Source: Lancefieldella parvula (GTDB taxonomy: Bacteria; Actinomycetota; Coriobacteriia; Coriobacteriales; Atopobiaceae). Taken from it: a stretch of 64,000 nucleotides of DNA. Position 1 is the stretch's first letter, and each line of letters begins with the position of its first letter. This document shows positions 41,750-50,554 of the stretch, one piece after another. The notes beneath the pieces are model-generated. The model had not been told where the DNA came from, made no database searches, and worked only from the letters and a program-made list of their open reading frames with translations. The stretch lies in contig CP097092.1 in assembly GCA_023300185.1 (NCBI GenBank), positions 744,001 through 808,000 of the forward strand, given 5' to 3'. The position numbers and the translations under genes were made by a program.

Positions 41750-43759
41750 ATGAATTTCACCCTTGTTATCCTTGCTTGTTGCGCTGTCGCAGCAATTGGT
41801 CTGATCATCGTATACCTGACCTTTGGTAGAAAAGATTCGCCATTTACCTTTGATATTGGTGGCGGCGCGCCTAAGGCTTCCGGCGGCTCTGATGGCTCTG
41901 CCGAGAAAACCCTCTCGTCCAGGCTTATCGGATTTGCAATTGCTGTTGGCGGCATGTTTGCCGTGCTTATTGGTCGTCTTTGGACCATGCAGCTCTTATC
42001 GTCAGCTGACTATACTGAGCAAGCAGAGCGCAACCGTACGCGCACCGTTACCACCGCAGCGCCTCGTGGCCGTATTCTGGACAGAAATGGCGTGGAGATT
42101 GTTACCAACAGGCCAAGTCCAACGGTAGTAGCTCGAGCAGATGTTGCAGAAGACTACATTAAGCTGCAGATTCTTGCCAACCTTTTGGGCATGCCCATGC
42201 TGGCGGTGCGCAGAAAAATTATGGATACCTCTGATGGCGCTCAGGCGCTTCGCACGGTTTCGGTAGACGTATCTAGGCGCGTAGTTGCCTACATTTACGC
42301 TCATGGTGCTTTGCTTGATGGCGTTTCAATTGAGGAGCGCACGCAGCGCGCCTATCCAAACGGTTCTCTTGCAGCTCATGTTGTTGGCTACACCGGTACT
42401 GTTACGCAAGAGCAGCTTGAAAGCAGTAAAACTGCAGACGGTGGCTTTGTGTATGCCCATGGCGATATCGTGGGTCAAACGGGTGTTGAGTATCAGTACG
42501 AGTCCGCTCTTCAGGGTGTTCGTGGTGAGCAGACGGTATATGTTGACGCTGCTGGTAATGTATTGTCTCACTCAACGTCTATTGCTCCTCAGAGTGGCTC
42601 AGACGTTGTTTTGACCATTGATGCTAACATTCAAAAAGCAGCAGAAGCATCACTTGTCAGTGTTATCAACACGGTTAGATCTCAAGACTTCCAAGGTCGT
42701 AGTGCAAGCGTGGTGGCGCTTGATTGCACTAACGGTGAAGTCATTGCTATGGCAAGTTATCCAACGTATTCTCCTTCAATGTTTGTTGGAGGTATTTCCA
42801 GCTCTGACTGGGATACGCTTTCTTCTGAAGAGGCAAACTATCCGCTGATGAACCGTGCTATTGCTGGACAGTATCCATCTGGCTCTACCATCAAGGCACT
42901 TACTACCTTTGCTGGACTCAAGTACGGCATTTGCGATGGAAATTCCAGCTGGTATTGCACAGGTTTTTGGACAGGATTTGGCGAGCAGTACGGTATGCAT
43001 TGCTGGCTGCTTTCTGGCCACGGCACCGTTAACCTGATTACCGGTATCACTAACTCTTGCGACATTGTTTTTTATGAGATTGGTAAGGGCTTCTTCTACA
43101 ACAACGATCATCCCGAGGGCATGCAGGAGACATTCCGTGCCTTTGGACTTGGTGCTCTTTCTGGTATTGACCTTCCAGAAGAGGCGTCTGGTCGCGTTCC
43201 AGATGCAGAGTGGAAGTGGAATTACTTTACCAGCTCGCCTGATGATGCTCGTAAGTGGCAGGGTGGTGACAACTGTAACCTTGCTATTGGTCAGGGCGAC
43301 TTGTTGGTAACCTGTCTTCAGATGGCAAATGCGTACTGTGGTATTGCAAACAGAGGTCCAATTTATAAGCCACATGTTCTGAAGAGTATTAACGCCAGAA
43401 ACGGTAATGGCTCTGTTATTGAGTACAAAAACGAGGTCATTCTGTCGCCAGAAGAAAAAGATGAACACCGAGACATTGTTGCTCGAGGTCTTTACGGCGT
43501 CGTCTATGAGGAGTCCGCTTCTCAGACTATCCACTGGACCAACCTTGATGTCACGGTTAATGGTAAGACGGGTACTGCTGAGCAGCAGTCTATTGGCGAG
43601 CCAGTTGGTTGGTTTGTTGGTTATGCGCCTGCTGATAAGCCTCAGTACGTTGTTGCTGCCAACCTTGACTGTGCGCCTTCTGGCGCAGGTTCTGGTATGT
43701 ATATTGTTCGAGACGTCTTTGGTGCAATTTATAATCAGCCAGACAACGTTGGTAGGTAA
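41750..43759 (+). CDS. mrdA: Penicillin-binding protein 2 (elongasome transpeptidase)
   Basis: A 669-residue class B PBP. Two N-terminal hydrophobic stretches (about 4-24 and 60-82) are followed by the pedestal domain (APRGRILDRNGVEIVTNRP, then VVGYTGTV and GQTGVEYQYE) and the transpeptidase domain. The active-site Ser is in YPSGSTIKALTTF, the second motif is TNSCDIVFYEIG, and the third NGKTGTAEQ. It crosslinks peptidoglycan during side-wall growth with RodA. The arrangement mreD-mrdA-rodA is the classical one. A 9-base gap and GGGGA separate it from mreD. Confidence 0.94.
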   Translation: MNFTLVILACCAVAAIGLIIVYLTFGRKDSPFTFDIGGGAPKASGGSDGSAEKTLSSRLIGFAIAVGGMFAVLIGRLWTMQLLSSADYTEQAERNRTRTVTTAAPRGRILDRNGVEIVTNRPSPTVVARADVAEDYIKLQILANLLGMPMLAVRRKIMDTSDGAQALRTVSVDVSRRVVAYIYAHGALLDGVSIEERTQRAYPNGSLAAHVVGYTGTVTQEQLESSKTADGGFVYAHGDIVGQTGVEYQYESALQGVRGEQTVYVDAAGNVLSHSTSIAPQSGSDVVLTIDANIQKAAEASLVSVINTVRSQDFQGRSASVVALDCTNGEVIAMASYPTYSPSMFVGGISSSDWDTLSSEEANYPLMNRAIAGQYPSGSTIKALTTFAGLKYGICDGNSSWYCTGFWTGFGEQYGMHCWLLSGHGTVNLITGITNSCDIVFYEIGKGFFYNNDHPEGMQETFRAFGLGALSGIDLPEEASGRVPDAEWKWNYFTSSPDDARKWQGGDNCNLAIGQGDLLVTCLQMANAYCGIANRGPIYKPHVLKSINARNGNGSVIEYKNEVILSPEEKDEHRDIVARGLYGVVYEESASQTIHWTNLDVTVNGKTGTAEQQSIGEPVGWFVGYAPADKPQYVVAANLDCAPSGAGSGMYIVRDVFGAIYNQPDNVGR

Positions 43760-43774
43760 GGAGGCGAGAAACCC

Positions 43775-45002
43775 ATGGCACTTGATTCATCTGCAGTTAC
43801 AAAACAGAGAATGAACTCACCTTTTAGAAGGCGTGGAGGTATTCCTTCAGGCGGCCTTGCCAAGAAAGAGAAGCTTACTGGTAAGAATATCTTGAGTAAT
43901 CTCTATCTAGCACAGCTTGTTCCCGCGGCACTTCTCGTCCTCATCGGTATTGTGGTTATTTGGACCGCATCGATGAACATTGCCGAAGCTAGTTTTCCTA
44001 GGCACCTTCTGGGTATTGGTCTTGGGCCTTGTTTTTGCCACGCTTATGTGGCGCTATGACTACAGAGCACTTGCAAATATGACAAACGTGCTGCTTGTTG
44101 GCGTTGTTGTATTGATGATTTTGCCTAAGGTTCCAGGCTTTGGCGTCTCGGTTAAGGGTATGACTGGTTGGGTTAATATCCCGCTTGTTGGCTTTAGATT
44201 TCAGCCGTCTGAGCTGGGAAAGATTGTCACAATCTTCCTTATGGCTTCGGTGAGTGCTCAGTATAACGGTAAGGTAGAAACACTAAGAGACTATGTAAAG
44301 CTTTGTGGAACATTGATGGTTCCATTCGGCTCCATTATGCTTTTGCCTGACCTGGGAACTGGCCTGATTATTTTGGTTATCGGAGCCACCATCATCATTT
44401 GCTCTGGTGCAAAACGTTCTTGGATTCTTGTGACCGTTCTTTTGCTCATTGCTGTTGTTGCTCTTGTTGTTGTGACTTCTATGATTCCTGGTATTCCTCA
44501 CATTCTTAAGGAGTACCAGATGAAGCGTCTTACCGTCTTCTTGGATCCTTCCGTTGATCCGTCGGGAGACGGCTATAACCTGCAACAGGCAAAGATTGCC
44601 GTAGGTTCTGGTGGCTTTATTGGAAAAGGACCAGGTAACGCTACGCAGGCAAGTGGACGATTCTTACCAGAGGCACACACAGACTTTGTTTTTGCACTCT
44701 TCTCGGAAGAGTTTGGCTTCCTTGGTGCATTCATTATGCTTTCACTTTTTGCATGGATGATTTTTGCAACCATTCTGTTTGCCATGAAGACCGAGAATAC
44801 CTTCTCTAAGCTGGTACTTGTTGGTTGTGCAGCCATGTGGTCGTTCCAGGTTTTACAGAATGTTGGCATGTGTATTGGTATCATGCCTATTACTGGTATT
44901 CCATTGCCTTTTATCAGCTTTGGATCAACATCGATGATTGCCCAGCTCGTTTCTGTAGGAATCGTCCAGTCTGTTTACAGACATAGAACAAAGGCGGCAT
45001 AA
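43775..45002 (+). pseudogene. rodA: RodA (SEDS peptidoglycan glycosyltransferase), interrupted by a frameshift
   Basis: The first frame (43775-44059) encodes the cytosolic N-terminus, the first helix YLAQLVPAALLVLIGIVVIW and SFPRHLLGIGLG; the second frame then continues with LVFATLMWRYDYRALAN to 45002. Removing one G from GGG at 44024-44026 restores a single protein of about 408 residues. Key SEDS parts are intact beyond that: FQPSELGKIVTIFLM, LLPDLGTGLIILVIG, GKGPGNATQASGRFLPEAHTDFVF, GIPLPFISFGSTSMI. AAGGAGG precedes the ATG. The one-base run suggests either an assembly error or a recent or phase-type mutation; the rest shows no decay. Confidence 0.85.
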
Positions 45003-45005
45003 GCC

Positions 45006-45998
45006 ATGGCAAAAAGAAACAGCTTGGGCAAACTTGCTACCTCTGTATTACAAGAATTCCGCGGGTCGCTTTCATCTCTAGAGCCAACTTATACGCATAT
45101 CTACGTTGATTCCCTTGCTTCTGAAGAGGTAATCCTGGCTGTACATTCGTATTTTATGCCAGAGAGAACAGATGCAACGGTGCGCGTCTCTAAACTTGCC
45201 GACGGTGTTTCGTTTGTTTCTGGAGGCATTGGTCGCACGGGAAAGAATGCTGCTATTCCTGATATTGCGGTGATTATTCCTACGCCAACATCACAGTACG
45301 AGGACGCCCTTACCATGTTGGTAAGTCATTCAATTCCTTGTGCGGTGGTTGTTGAGTCTGCAGTTGAAGCGCAACAAATTGCTGATACGCTCTACAACAC
45401 AGGGCTTATTAGCATTGTTGCGGGCACCACTGAAGAAGTGCTCTTTGATCGACTCTCTTCATGGATTGCAACGGCAACAGAAAAATCAGTCTCTTTTGCG
45501 GCAGCGTATCCTCTTTGTAGAACTCAAGTGGTCAAACAGATAACTGCTGCTTGCGCTAAAGAAAATGCAGCTATTGGAGCTGTAGCGATTGTTCCTGGCT
45601 CTGATATGCCGCTGATGACAGCGCGCCAGATTAGACTGGCGCTTGATATTACCGCCGCCTATAACATCAATATGAGTGTTGAAACCATCGCCGAACTTCT
45701 CGGCGTTGTGGGTGCGGGCTTTGGATACCGTACGGTTGCACGCACGGTCGCAGGCACAGTTCCAGGGTTTGGCTGGGCGCTTAAGGCTGGCATGGGATAC
45801 GCAGGAACTCACACTACTGCTCGCGTCATTCACGCGTATGCTCGCAAAATTGCCGAGAAACGCGATGGGGTAGCAGCTGATTCTTCTACCAAAACCGGCG
45901 CTTCGAGTGCTTCTACAGGCGCAAGCGCAACAGCAGATACAAATTCACAATCAAATACCGTAGAGATAGCAACCACACAGTCCCTCGCCAAAAGATAG
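45006..45998 (+). CDS. DUF697-family protein
   Basis: A 330-residue protein starting 3 bases after rodA. The N-terminal half (about 20-165) has an alternating strand-helix pattern (VILAVHSYFM, IAVIIPTPTSQYEDAL, IPCAVVVESAVEAQQIADTL) resembling a Rossmann-like or receiver-like fold. The C-terminal half has the helical DUF697/YcjF features: AAIGAVAIVPGSDMPLMTARQ, ELLGVVGAGFGYRTVARTVAG and LKAGMGYAGTHTTARVI, with amphipathic, possibly membrane-embedded helices. The last ~35 residues are Ser/Thr/Ala low complexity. Function is unknown; DUF697 is often fused to GTPases, but none is here. Confidence 0.78.
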   Translation: MAKRNSLGKLATSVLQEFRGSLSSLEPTYTHIYVDSLASEEVILAVHSYFMPERTDATVRVSKLADGVSFVSGGIGRTGKNAAIPDIAVIIPTPTSQYEDALTMLVSHSIPCAVVVESAVEAQQIADTLYNTGLISIVAGTTEEVLFDRLSSWIATATEKSVSFAAAYPLCRTQVVKQITAACAKENAAIGAVAIVPGSDMPLMTARQIRLALDITAAYNINMSVETIAELLGVVGAGFGYRTVARTVAGTVPGFGWALKAGMGYAGTHTTARVIHAYARKIAEKRDGVAADSSTKTGASSASTGASATADTNSQSNTVEIATTQSLAKR

Positions 45999-46011
45999 AA
46001 AGTAGACTATC

Positions 46012-47877
46012 GTGCGTGTTAAACGAGAAAATCTCTTCCATCTCATTGAGCCCATGCTTCCGCATGTCGAGAAACCCTCAAGATACTTAAATCACGAGTG
46101 GGGAGCAGTAGAGGAGCAAGAAGGCCCTTTTCACGTTTGTATGGTTTACGCCGACGTGTACGAGGTGGGTCAGCCTAATTTGGGCATTGCCATTCTCTAT
46201 AACGCTTTGAATAAGGCACCTCATATTTCTTGTGAGCGCGCCTATCTGCCTTGGACTGATATGGCAGCTTTGATGCGCAAACGCAATGTTCCTTTGCTTT
46301 CGTTGGAGGGTGCTGCGCCTTTAGCATCTTTTGATGTGGTGGGCTTCACCCTTGCGCATGAAATGATCGCTACCAATATTATAGAAACGCTTGATTTAGC
46401 AGGCATTCCATTGCTCGCTGAAGAACGTGATGAAGAGGACCCACTTATTTTTGGTGGCGGTCCTTCTGTTTGGAACTCAGAGCCAGTGGCCCCGCTCTTT
46501 GATGCAATTCTTTTAGGTGATGGCGAAGAAGCGCTGGTAGAGATGTGCGAGTGCGTGAGAACTTCCAAGCTTGACGGAGTTTCTCGCCAAGAGATTTTGC
46601 ATAGGTTGTCGCAGATTCAAGGTGTCTACGTGCCATCGCTTTATCAGATTGTGCACGATAATACCTCAACACGCTGGGGCTATGCGGTTCCTAAAGAGGG
46701 AAGTAGCGCACCAAGCGTGGTCTTTAAGCGCTGTTTATCGGATCTTTCGGTGACTGACCCTGTTGCCCAGCGCATTGTTCCGTATACCGAGATTGTTCAG
46801 GATAGACTTGCTCTTGAGATTCAGCGTGGCTGTGCTCGTGGCTGCAGATTCTGCCAGGCAGGAATGACGTATCGTCCTGTACGCGAACGTCCTGCTCAGC
46901 AGATTGTGAAAGCAGGCGAGGAAGGCCTTCTGAAGAGTGGCTACGACGAGGTCTCGTTGACGTCGCTTTCTACAACGGATCACTCTCAGTGCGGCTACAT
47001 TCTGCGCCGCATGAACTCTGATTTGCGTAAACGTGGCGTGCGAATCTCCATTCCTTCCCAGCGTATGGACGCGTTTGGCGCGGAGATGGCAGACGCCGTT
47101 TCTACCTCAAGGCGTGGCGGACTGACGTTTGCACCAGAAGCAGGCTCCCAACGCATGCGTGATGTCATCAACAAAAATGTTACCGAGGATGATCTTGAGT
47201 CCGCTGCAAGAAACGCGTTTGAAAACGGTTGGCGCCGCATGAAGCTCTACTTTATGATGGGCCTTCCAACCGAAACCGATGAAGACATTCAAGCCATTCC
47301 CGCAGTTGCAAAGCGTATTTTGGATATCGGTCGAGAAATTGGCGGCAAGGGAGTTACGGTTTCTGCTTCCGTTGCCGTATTTGTGCCCAAGTCCTACACG
47401 CCATTCCAGTGGGTTGGCCAGATTTCTCGTGAGGAAGCCCAGCGTAGACAGCAGTTGCTCTTGTCGTCAAACCACGATAGGGGACTCAAGATTGCCTACC
47501 ACGATTCTGGAACGTCCCTGGTAGAAGGTGCGCTTTCAAAGATGGGCCGCGACGGTTTTGATTTGATTTACCGGGCTTGGAAAAATGGTTGTAAGTTTGA
47601 TGCATGGACCAGTGAGTTTAATCTTGATGCTTGGAATGCAGCTGCAGAAAGTCTGGGTTTCTCGCTGTCTGATATTGCAACAGAAACCTTTGATATTCAG
47701 GCAAAACTTCCTTGGGACCACACGTCTCCTGGCGTCTCCAAGGGCTACCTACAGCGAGAATATCGTCGAGCAATGGACGAAGTCACCACACCAGACTGTA
47801 CGTTTACTTCTTGTACGGGATGCGCGGTATGCCAGACCTTGAAGGTCGACAACGTTTTGATGGGGGTGCGCTCATGA
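46012..47877 (+). CDS. TIGR03960-type radical-SAM protein
   Basis: A 621-residue protein with a B12-binding-like N-terminal domain (MVYADVYEVGQPNLGIAILY; DPLIFGGGPSVWNSEPVAPL) and a radical-SAM core, whose cluster motif CARGCRFCQAG (CxxxCxxC) lies at about residues 278-288. GLTFAPEAGSQRMRDVI and LYFMMGLPTETDEDI are family signatures. The C-terminus has a Cys-rich end (CTFTSCTGCAVC). The GTG start is favoured by position; its ribosome site is weak. It overlaps the next gene by 4 bases (ATGA), as these two families almost always do. Substrate unknown. Confidence 0.88.
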   Translation: MRVKRENLFHLIEPMLPHVEKPSRYLNHEWGAVEEQEGPFHVCMVYADVYEVGQPNLGIAILYNALNKAPHISCERAYLPWTDMAALMRKRNVPLLSLEGAAPLASFDVVGFTLAHEMIATNIIETLDLAGIPLLAEERDEEDPLIFGGGPSVWNSEPVAPLFDAILLGDGEEALVEMCECVRTSKLDGVSRQEILHRLSQIQGVYVPSLYQIVHDNTSTRWGYAVPKEGSSAPSVVFKRCLSDLSVTDPVAQRIVPYTEIVQDRLALEIQRGCARGCRFCQAGMTYRPVRERPAQQIVKAGEEGLLKSGYDEVSLTSLSTTDHSQCGYILRRMNSDLRKRGVRISIPSQRMDAFGAEMADAVSTSRRGGLTFAPEAGSQRMRDVINKNVTEDDLESAARNAFENGWRRMKLYFMMGLPTETDEDIQAIPAVAKRILDIGREIGGKGVTVSASVAVFVPKSYTPFQWVGQISREEAQRRQQLLLSSNHDRGLKIAYHDSGTSLVEGALSKMGRDGFDLIYRAWKNGCKFDAWTSEFNLDAWNAAAESLGFSLSDIATETFDIQAKLPWDHTSPGVSKGYLQREYRRAMDEVTTPDCTFTSCTGCAVCQTLKVDNVLMGVRS

Positions 47878-48695
47878 CGGATACGCAGCTAGAGAGCGTG
47901 GCTCCTGAGGTGGTTGAGCCGGCGAAGAAAGACTGGCGCGCTGGTAGGCCACAGATTCAGCCAGAGATTATGACGGAGCGCGGAGCAGAGATTTTTAGGC
48001 TTCGCGTGGCTTACAAGAAAGACGACCGCCTTGCGTTTCTAGGACATCTTGAGCTCATTGGGACTATTGAGCGTTGTGTTCGTCGAGCTCAACTGCCGTT
48101 TAGAGTGGGAAACGGCTTTGCAAAGCGCATGGGCGTGCAGTTCTCTCAGGCGCTTCCCGTTGGTGCTTCGTCTGAGGCGGAGTACTTTGACTTGAAGCTC
48201 ACAGAATACGTGGACCCGGATGAAGCGTTAGAGAGGTTGTTGTCGGCAACGCCTCCCGCGCTTGCTCCGTTTGCTGCCAACTACGTTGATCGGTCGCTGC
48301 CAGCGCTTGAAGCATGGTTGAATGCCGCTCATTGGAGATGTGACATTTTGGGAGAAGGTCTTAGGTCAGACGCGTTGCGTTGGGGGTTTGAGGATCTTCT
48401 CGCCAAAAAAGAGCTTACGTACATGCGCGGAGATAAGCAAAAAGTGGTCAATTTAGAGACAACGTTTGCGGGCTATGACATTTCTGACAGCTCATCTGAA
48501 ACGTGTATTTCATTTGAGCTTGATACACTCCAAGATCCAAGAGCAGCGCTTAGACCTGCAGTTTTGATTTATGAGGCTCAAAGAATTGCAGCTCAAGCTG
48601 GAGTGGATGGCCTACAAGGCATTGACTCGTTGAAGGTGTGCCGAGTCTCACAGGCACACGTTACAGAAAATGGACTCCTTGTGAAGCCTCTATAA
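47874..48695 (+). CDS. TIGR03936-type radical-SAM-associated protein (DUF2344)
   Basis: A 273-residue protein. The core motif FRLRVAYKKDDRLAFLGHLELIG, then AQLPFRVGNGFAKRMGVQFSQALPVGASS and EYFDLKLTEYVD, marks the DUF2344 family found with TIGR03960 radical-SAM proteins. The start overlaps the stop of that partner, so a complex or shared pathway is likely. In many bacteria this gene is followed by ribonuclease E/G and then rplU; here no rne/rng intervenes before rplU. Confidence 0.88.
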   Translation: MTDTQLESVAPEVVEPAKKDWRAGRPQIQPEIMTERGAEIFRLRVAYKKDDRLAFLGHLELIGTIERCVRRAQLPFRVGNGFAKRMGVQFSQALPVGASSEAEYFDLKLTEYVDPDEALERLLSATPPALAPFAANYVDRSLPALEAWLNAAHWRCDILGEGLRSDALRWGFEDLLAKKELTYMRGDKQKVVNLETTFAGYDISDSSSETCISFELDTLQDPRAALRPAVLIYEAQRIAAQAGVDGLQGIDSLKVCRVSQAHVTENGLLVKPL

Positions 48696-48709
48696 CATGT
48701 AGTTTTGTC

Positions 48710-48738
48710 TTGGAATTTTCTGAAATATGCAGTAGACT
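48710..48738 (+). promoter_or_regulatory. Promoter of rplU-rpmA
   Basis: TTGGAA at 48710-48715 and TAGACT at 48733-48738 are 17 bases apart. The transcript would carry a leader of roughly 145 bases before rplU, including a GAAGATC/GATCTTC stem at 48813-48834, a possible autoregulatory leader. Confidence 0.5.
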
Positions 48739-48890
48739 ATTTCGAGTTGTGTTTCTCGCCGAGGGACATGGGACACCGACAGTTTCCCGCGGATGCCACA
48801 GGTCACGGCGGCGAAGATCTTTGCTCGGATCTTCAGAAATGCAAAGATAGTATTAATCGTTGCAAGAATCAGCAATGAAGGGTTACACAC

Positions 48891-49241
48891 ATGTACGCAA
48901 TCGTAGCAACTGGTGGCAAGCAGTATAAGGTTGCCAAGGGCGACGTAATCAGCGTCGAGAAGCTTGATGCGCAGCCTGGCGATAAGGTAAAGCTTGATGT
49001 TCTTATGCTTAACGACGGCAAGAAGGTTGTTGCTGACGCTGCCACTCTTTCCTCTAAGAAGGTTACCTGTGAGGTTCTTGAGCAGTACAAGGACAAGAAG
49101 GTCCTTGTCTTCAAGTTCCACAAGCGTAAGCGCTATCACCGCGCCAATGGTCACCGTCAGAACCTTACTAAGCTGAAGGTTACCGCGCTCCCTACCGCTC
49201 GTAAGGCTGCTGCTAAGGCATCCGACGAGTCTGCAGAGTAA
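48891..49241 (+). CDS. rplU: 50S ribosomal protein L21
   Basis: A 116-residue ribosomal protein. The family start MYAIVATGGKQYKVAKGD, and FKFHKRKRYHRANGHRQNLTKL near the C-terminus, are diagnostic. It ends in a short Ala/Lys/Glu tail. It is followed by rpmA in the standard order; the GAAGGG upstream is the ribosome site. Confidence 0.97.
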   Translation: MYAIVATGGKQYKVAKGDVISVEKLDAQPGDKVKLDVLMLNDGKKVVADAATLSSKKVTCEVLEQYKDKKVLVFKFHKRKRYHRANGHRQNLTKLKVTALPTARKAAAKASDESAE

Positions 49242-49279
49242 TTGGTCACTTCTGATATTGAGATAGGCAGGTAGCATTT

Positions 49280-49534
49280 ATGGCACACAAGAAAGGTCTC
49301 GGCTCTTCCCGCAATGGTCGCGACTCACAAGCACAGCGCCTTGGCGTTAAGATTTACGGTGGTCAGGCAATCAAGGCTGGCCAGATTATCATCCGTCAGC
49401 GTGGTACTCACATCACTCCTGGCGTAAACGTTGGTCGCGGCAAGGATGACACTCTCTTTGCACTTTGCGATGGCGTTGTTGAGTTCAAGAAGGGTGCTAA
49501 GCACGTCGTTAACGTCGTTGCTGCTGAGGCATAA
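49280..49534 (+). CDS. rpmA: 50S ribosomal protein L27
   Basis: An 84-residue protein starting MAHKKGLGSSRNGRDSQAQR, with RQRGTHITPGVNVGRGKDDTLFAL. The N-terminus starts directly at AHKKG, so no protease-cleaved prosequence of the Firmicutes type is present. It reaches the peptidyl-transferase centre of the 50S subunit. Confidence 0.97.
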   Translation: MAHKKGLGSSRNGRDSQAQRLGVKIYGGQAIKAGQIIIRQRGTHITPGVNVGRGKDDTLFALCDGVVEFKKGAKHVVNVVAAEA

Positions 49535-49561
49535 GTTTTCTTGAACATTCGCAGTTCATTC

Positions 49562-49587
49562 AAGGGGTCCTTCGGGACCCCTTTTTG
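49562..49587 (+). terminator. Terminator of rplU-rpmA
   Basis: AAGGGGTCC-TTCG-GGACCCCTT is a perfect stem with a UUCG tetraloop, then TTTTG. Confidence 0.95.
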
Positions 49588-49647
49588 TTTCTCGCGGTAT
49601 CTTACGCGTACCGTTCACAGTTTCTAATTTGTTTCTTAATGTATTTC

Positions 49648-49678
49648 TTGACACAATCTGGCAAAGTAATGGTATTCT
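49648..49678 (+). promoter_or_regulatory. Probable promoter of the Trp-attenuated ECF operon
   Basis: A consensus TTGACA lies at 49648-49653. The -10 element is less clear: TATTCT at 49673-49678 gives a long 19-base spacer. The transcript would start about 30 bases before the leader peptide ATG. Confidence 0.45.
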
Positions 49679-49718
49679 TCTTACATTGCAATTTACGCTT
49701 TTGGGAGGAGGACATATC

Positions 49719-49781
49719 ATGCGCGCTACAAGCACTCAGCAGTGGTGGTGGAACAACTTGTCTTTCTCCGGTCAGCGATGA
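49719..49781 (+). CDS. Trp leader peptide (three consecutive Trp codons)
   Basis: A 20-codon open frame, ATG at 49719 and TGA at 49779, preceded by GGGAGGAGG at 49703-49711. The product is MRATSTQQWWWNNLSFSGQR; codons 9-11 (49743-49751) are all TGG. This is the hallmark of a tryptophan attenuator leader peptide: scarce Trp-tRNA would stall the ribosome at these codons and favour transcription of the downstream ECF transporter genes. It is far too short to be called automatically, but ribosome site, codon content and the following terminator agree. Confidence 0.88.
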   Translation: MRATSTQQWWWNNLSFSGQR

Positions 49782-49833
49782 GTTGCTTCTGCATACGCAT
49801 TTAGAGGCTCTCGGGTGACCGAGAGCTTTTTTT
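49764..49833 (+). promoter_or_regulatory. Attenuator: antiterminator and terminator stems
   Basis: Terminator: GCTCTCGG (49807-49814) pairs with CCGAGAGC (49819-49826) around GTGA, followed by seven T (49827-49833). Competing antiterminator: CGGTCA (49769-49774), within the last codons of the leader peptide, is complementary to TGACCG (49816-49821), with further pairing of TCT to AGA across a one-base bulge. A ribosome stalled at the Trp codons leaves 49766-49774 free; one that reaches the stop codon covers it and lets the terminator form. Confidence 0.82.
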
Positions 49834-49925
49834 GTGCGTACGTTTCTTGCTAGATCCGGATGGCGAGAAACCCGTTCAGTTGAAAGTTTTGTTTGTTCAT
49901 TTTGTTTTGCGTTAAAGGAGTTTGT

Positions 49926-50519
49926 ATGTCTACAGAAAATCTCAATCAGGTCAACGCCACAGACACAGAGACAGGATCTGCTGAGCAGGCACCACGTGTT
50001 GTTGCTGTTTCAAAGTCTGCAGGCGTTTTGGATGTAACTTCTCTTGTTCTTGTTGCCGTTCTTATTGCTGCTGGTTTTATTCTTAACCTGACCGTTGGTA
50101 AGGCAATTAGTGCTATTGGTATTGGTCCAGAGTTCATTATTGCATCGTTCTGCCTGGCAATCCTTTTGCTTAAGCCAAACGCTGTTCAGAGTCTGGTTAT
50201 TGGTCTTATCGCAGCTACCGTTATTCAGCTGACCACCTCTGTTCCTGGTGCTGATTTTGTTGCAGAAGGTGTTGCTTCACTTGTTATGTTTGCTTTCACT
50301 AAGTCTGCTCTTGCAGATAAGCCAGTAATGCCTGCAATTGGTTCTTTTGTAACCACTCTAATTTCTGGCCTCATTTTTGCTGCCATTGCTATTCCAGCCA
50401 AAGGTGCAACTATTGAGCTTTTCTACGTAATGCTTCCTGTCATCGTGGGAACTGCATTCTTTAATGCTATTGTTGTTCAGGTTCTTGCGGCTCCTCTTAA
50501 GAAGGTTTTGGGCCGATAA
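49926..50519 (+). CDS. TrpP-like ECF transporter S subunit (tryptophan)
   Basis: A 197-residue protein with a polar N-terminus of about 35 residues and five to six membrane helices (from LVLVAVLIAAGFILNLTVG to FFNAIVVQVLAAPL). The region PEFIIASFCLAILLLKPNAV and LIAATVIQLTTSVPGADFV resembles the TrpP family of predicted tryptophan transporters as I remember it. The upstream Trp attenuator independently points to tryptophan. AAAGGAG lies before the ATG at 49926; an earlier in-frame codon lacks a site. ATPase and T subunit genes follow in the same direction, so this is a dedicated (group I) ECF transporter. Confidence 0.82.
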   Translation: MSTENLNQVNATDTETGSAEQAPRVVAVSKSAGVLDVTSLVLVAVLIAAGFILNLTVGKAISAIGIGPEFIIASFCLAILLLKPNAVQSLVIGLIAATVIQLTTSVPGADFVAEGVASLVMFAFTKSALADKPVMPAIGSFVTTLISGLIFAAIAIPAKGATIELFYVMLPVIVGTAFFNAIVVQVLAAPLKKVLGR

Positions 50520-50554
50520 GTTCTTAGATACGCACATATTTCCTGGAGAACACT

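Noticed and set aside
44010..44060. Programmed +1 frameshift in rodA
   Set aside because: No known slippery or stop-proximal signal is present at the GGG run; a simple one-base indel explains it better.
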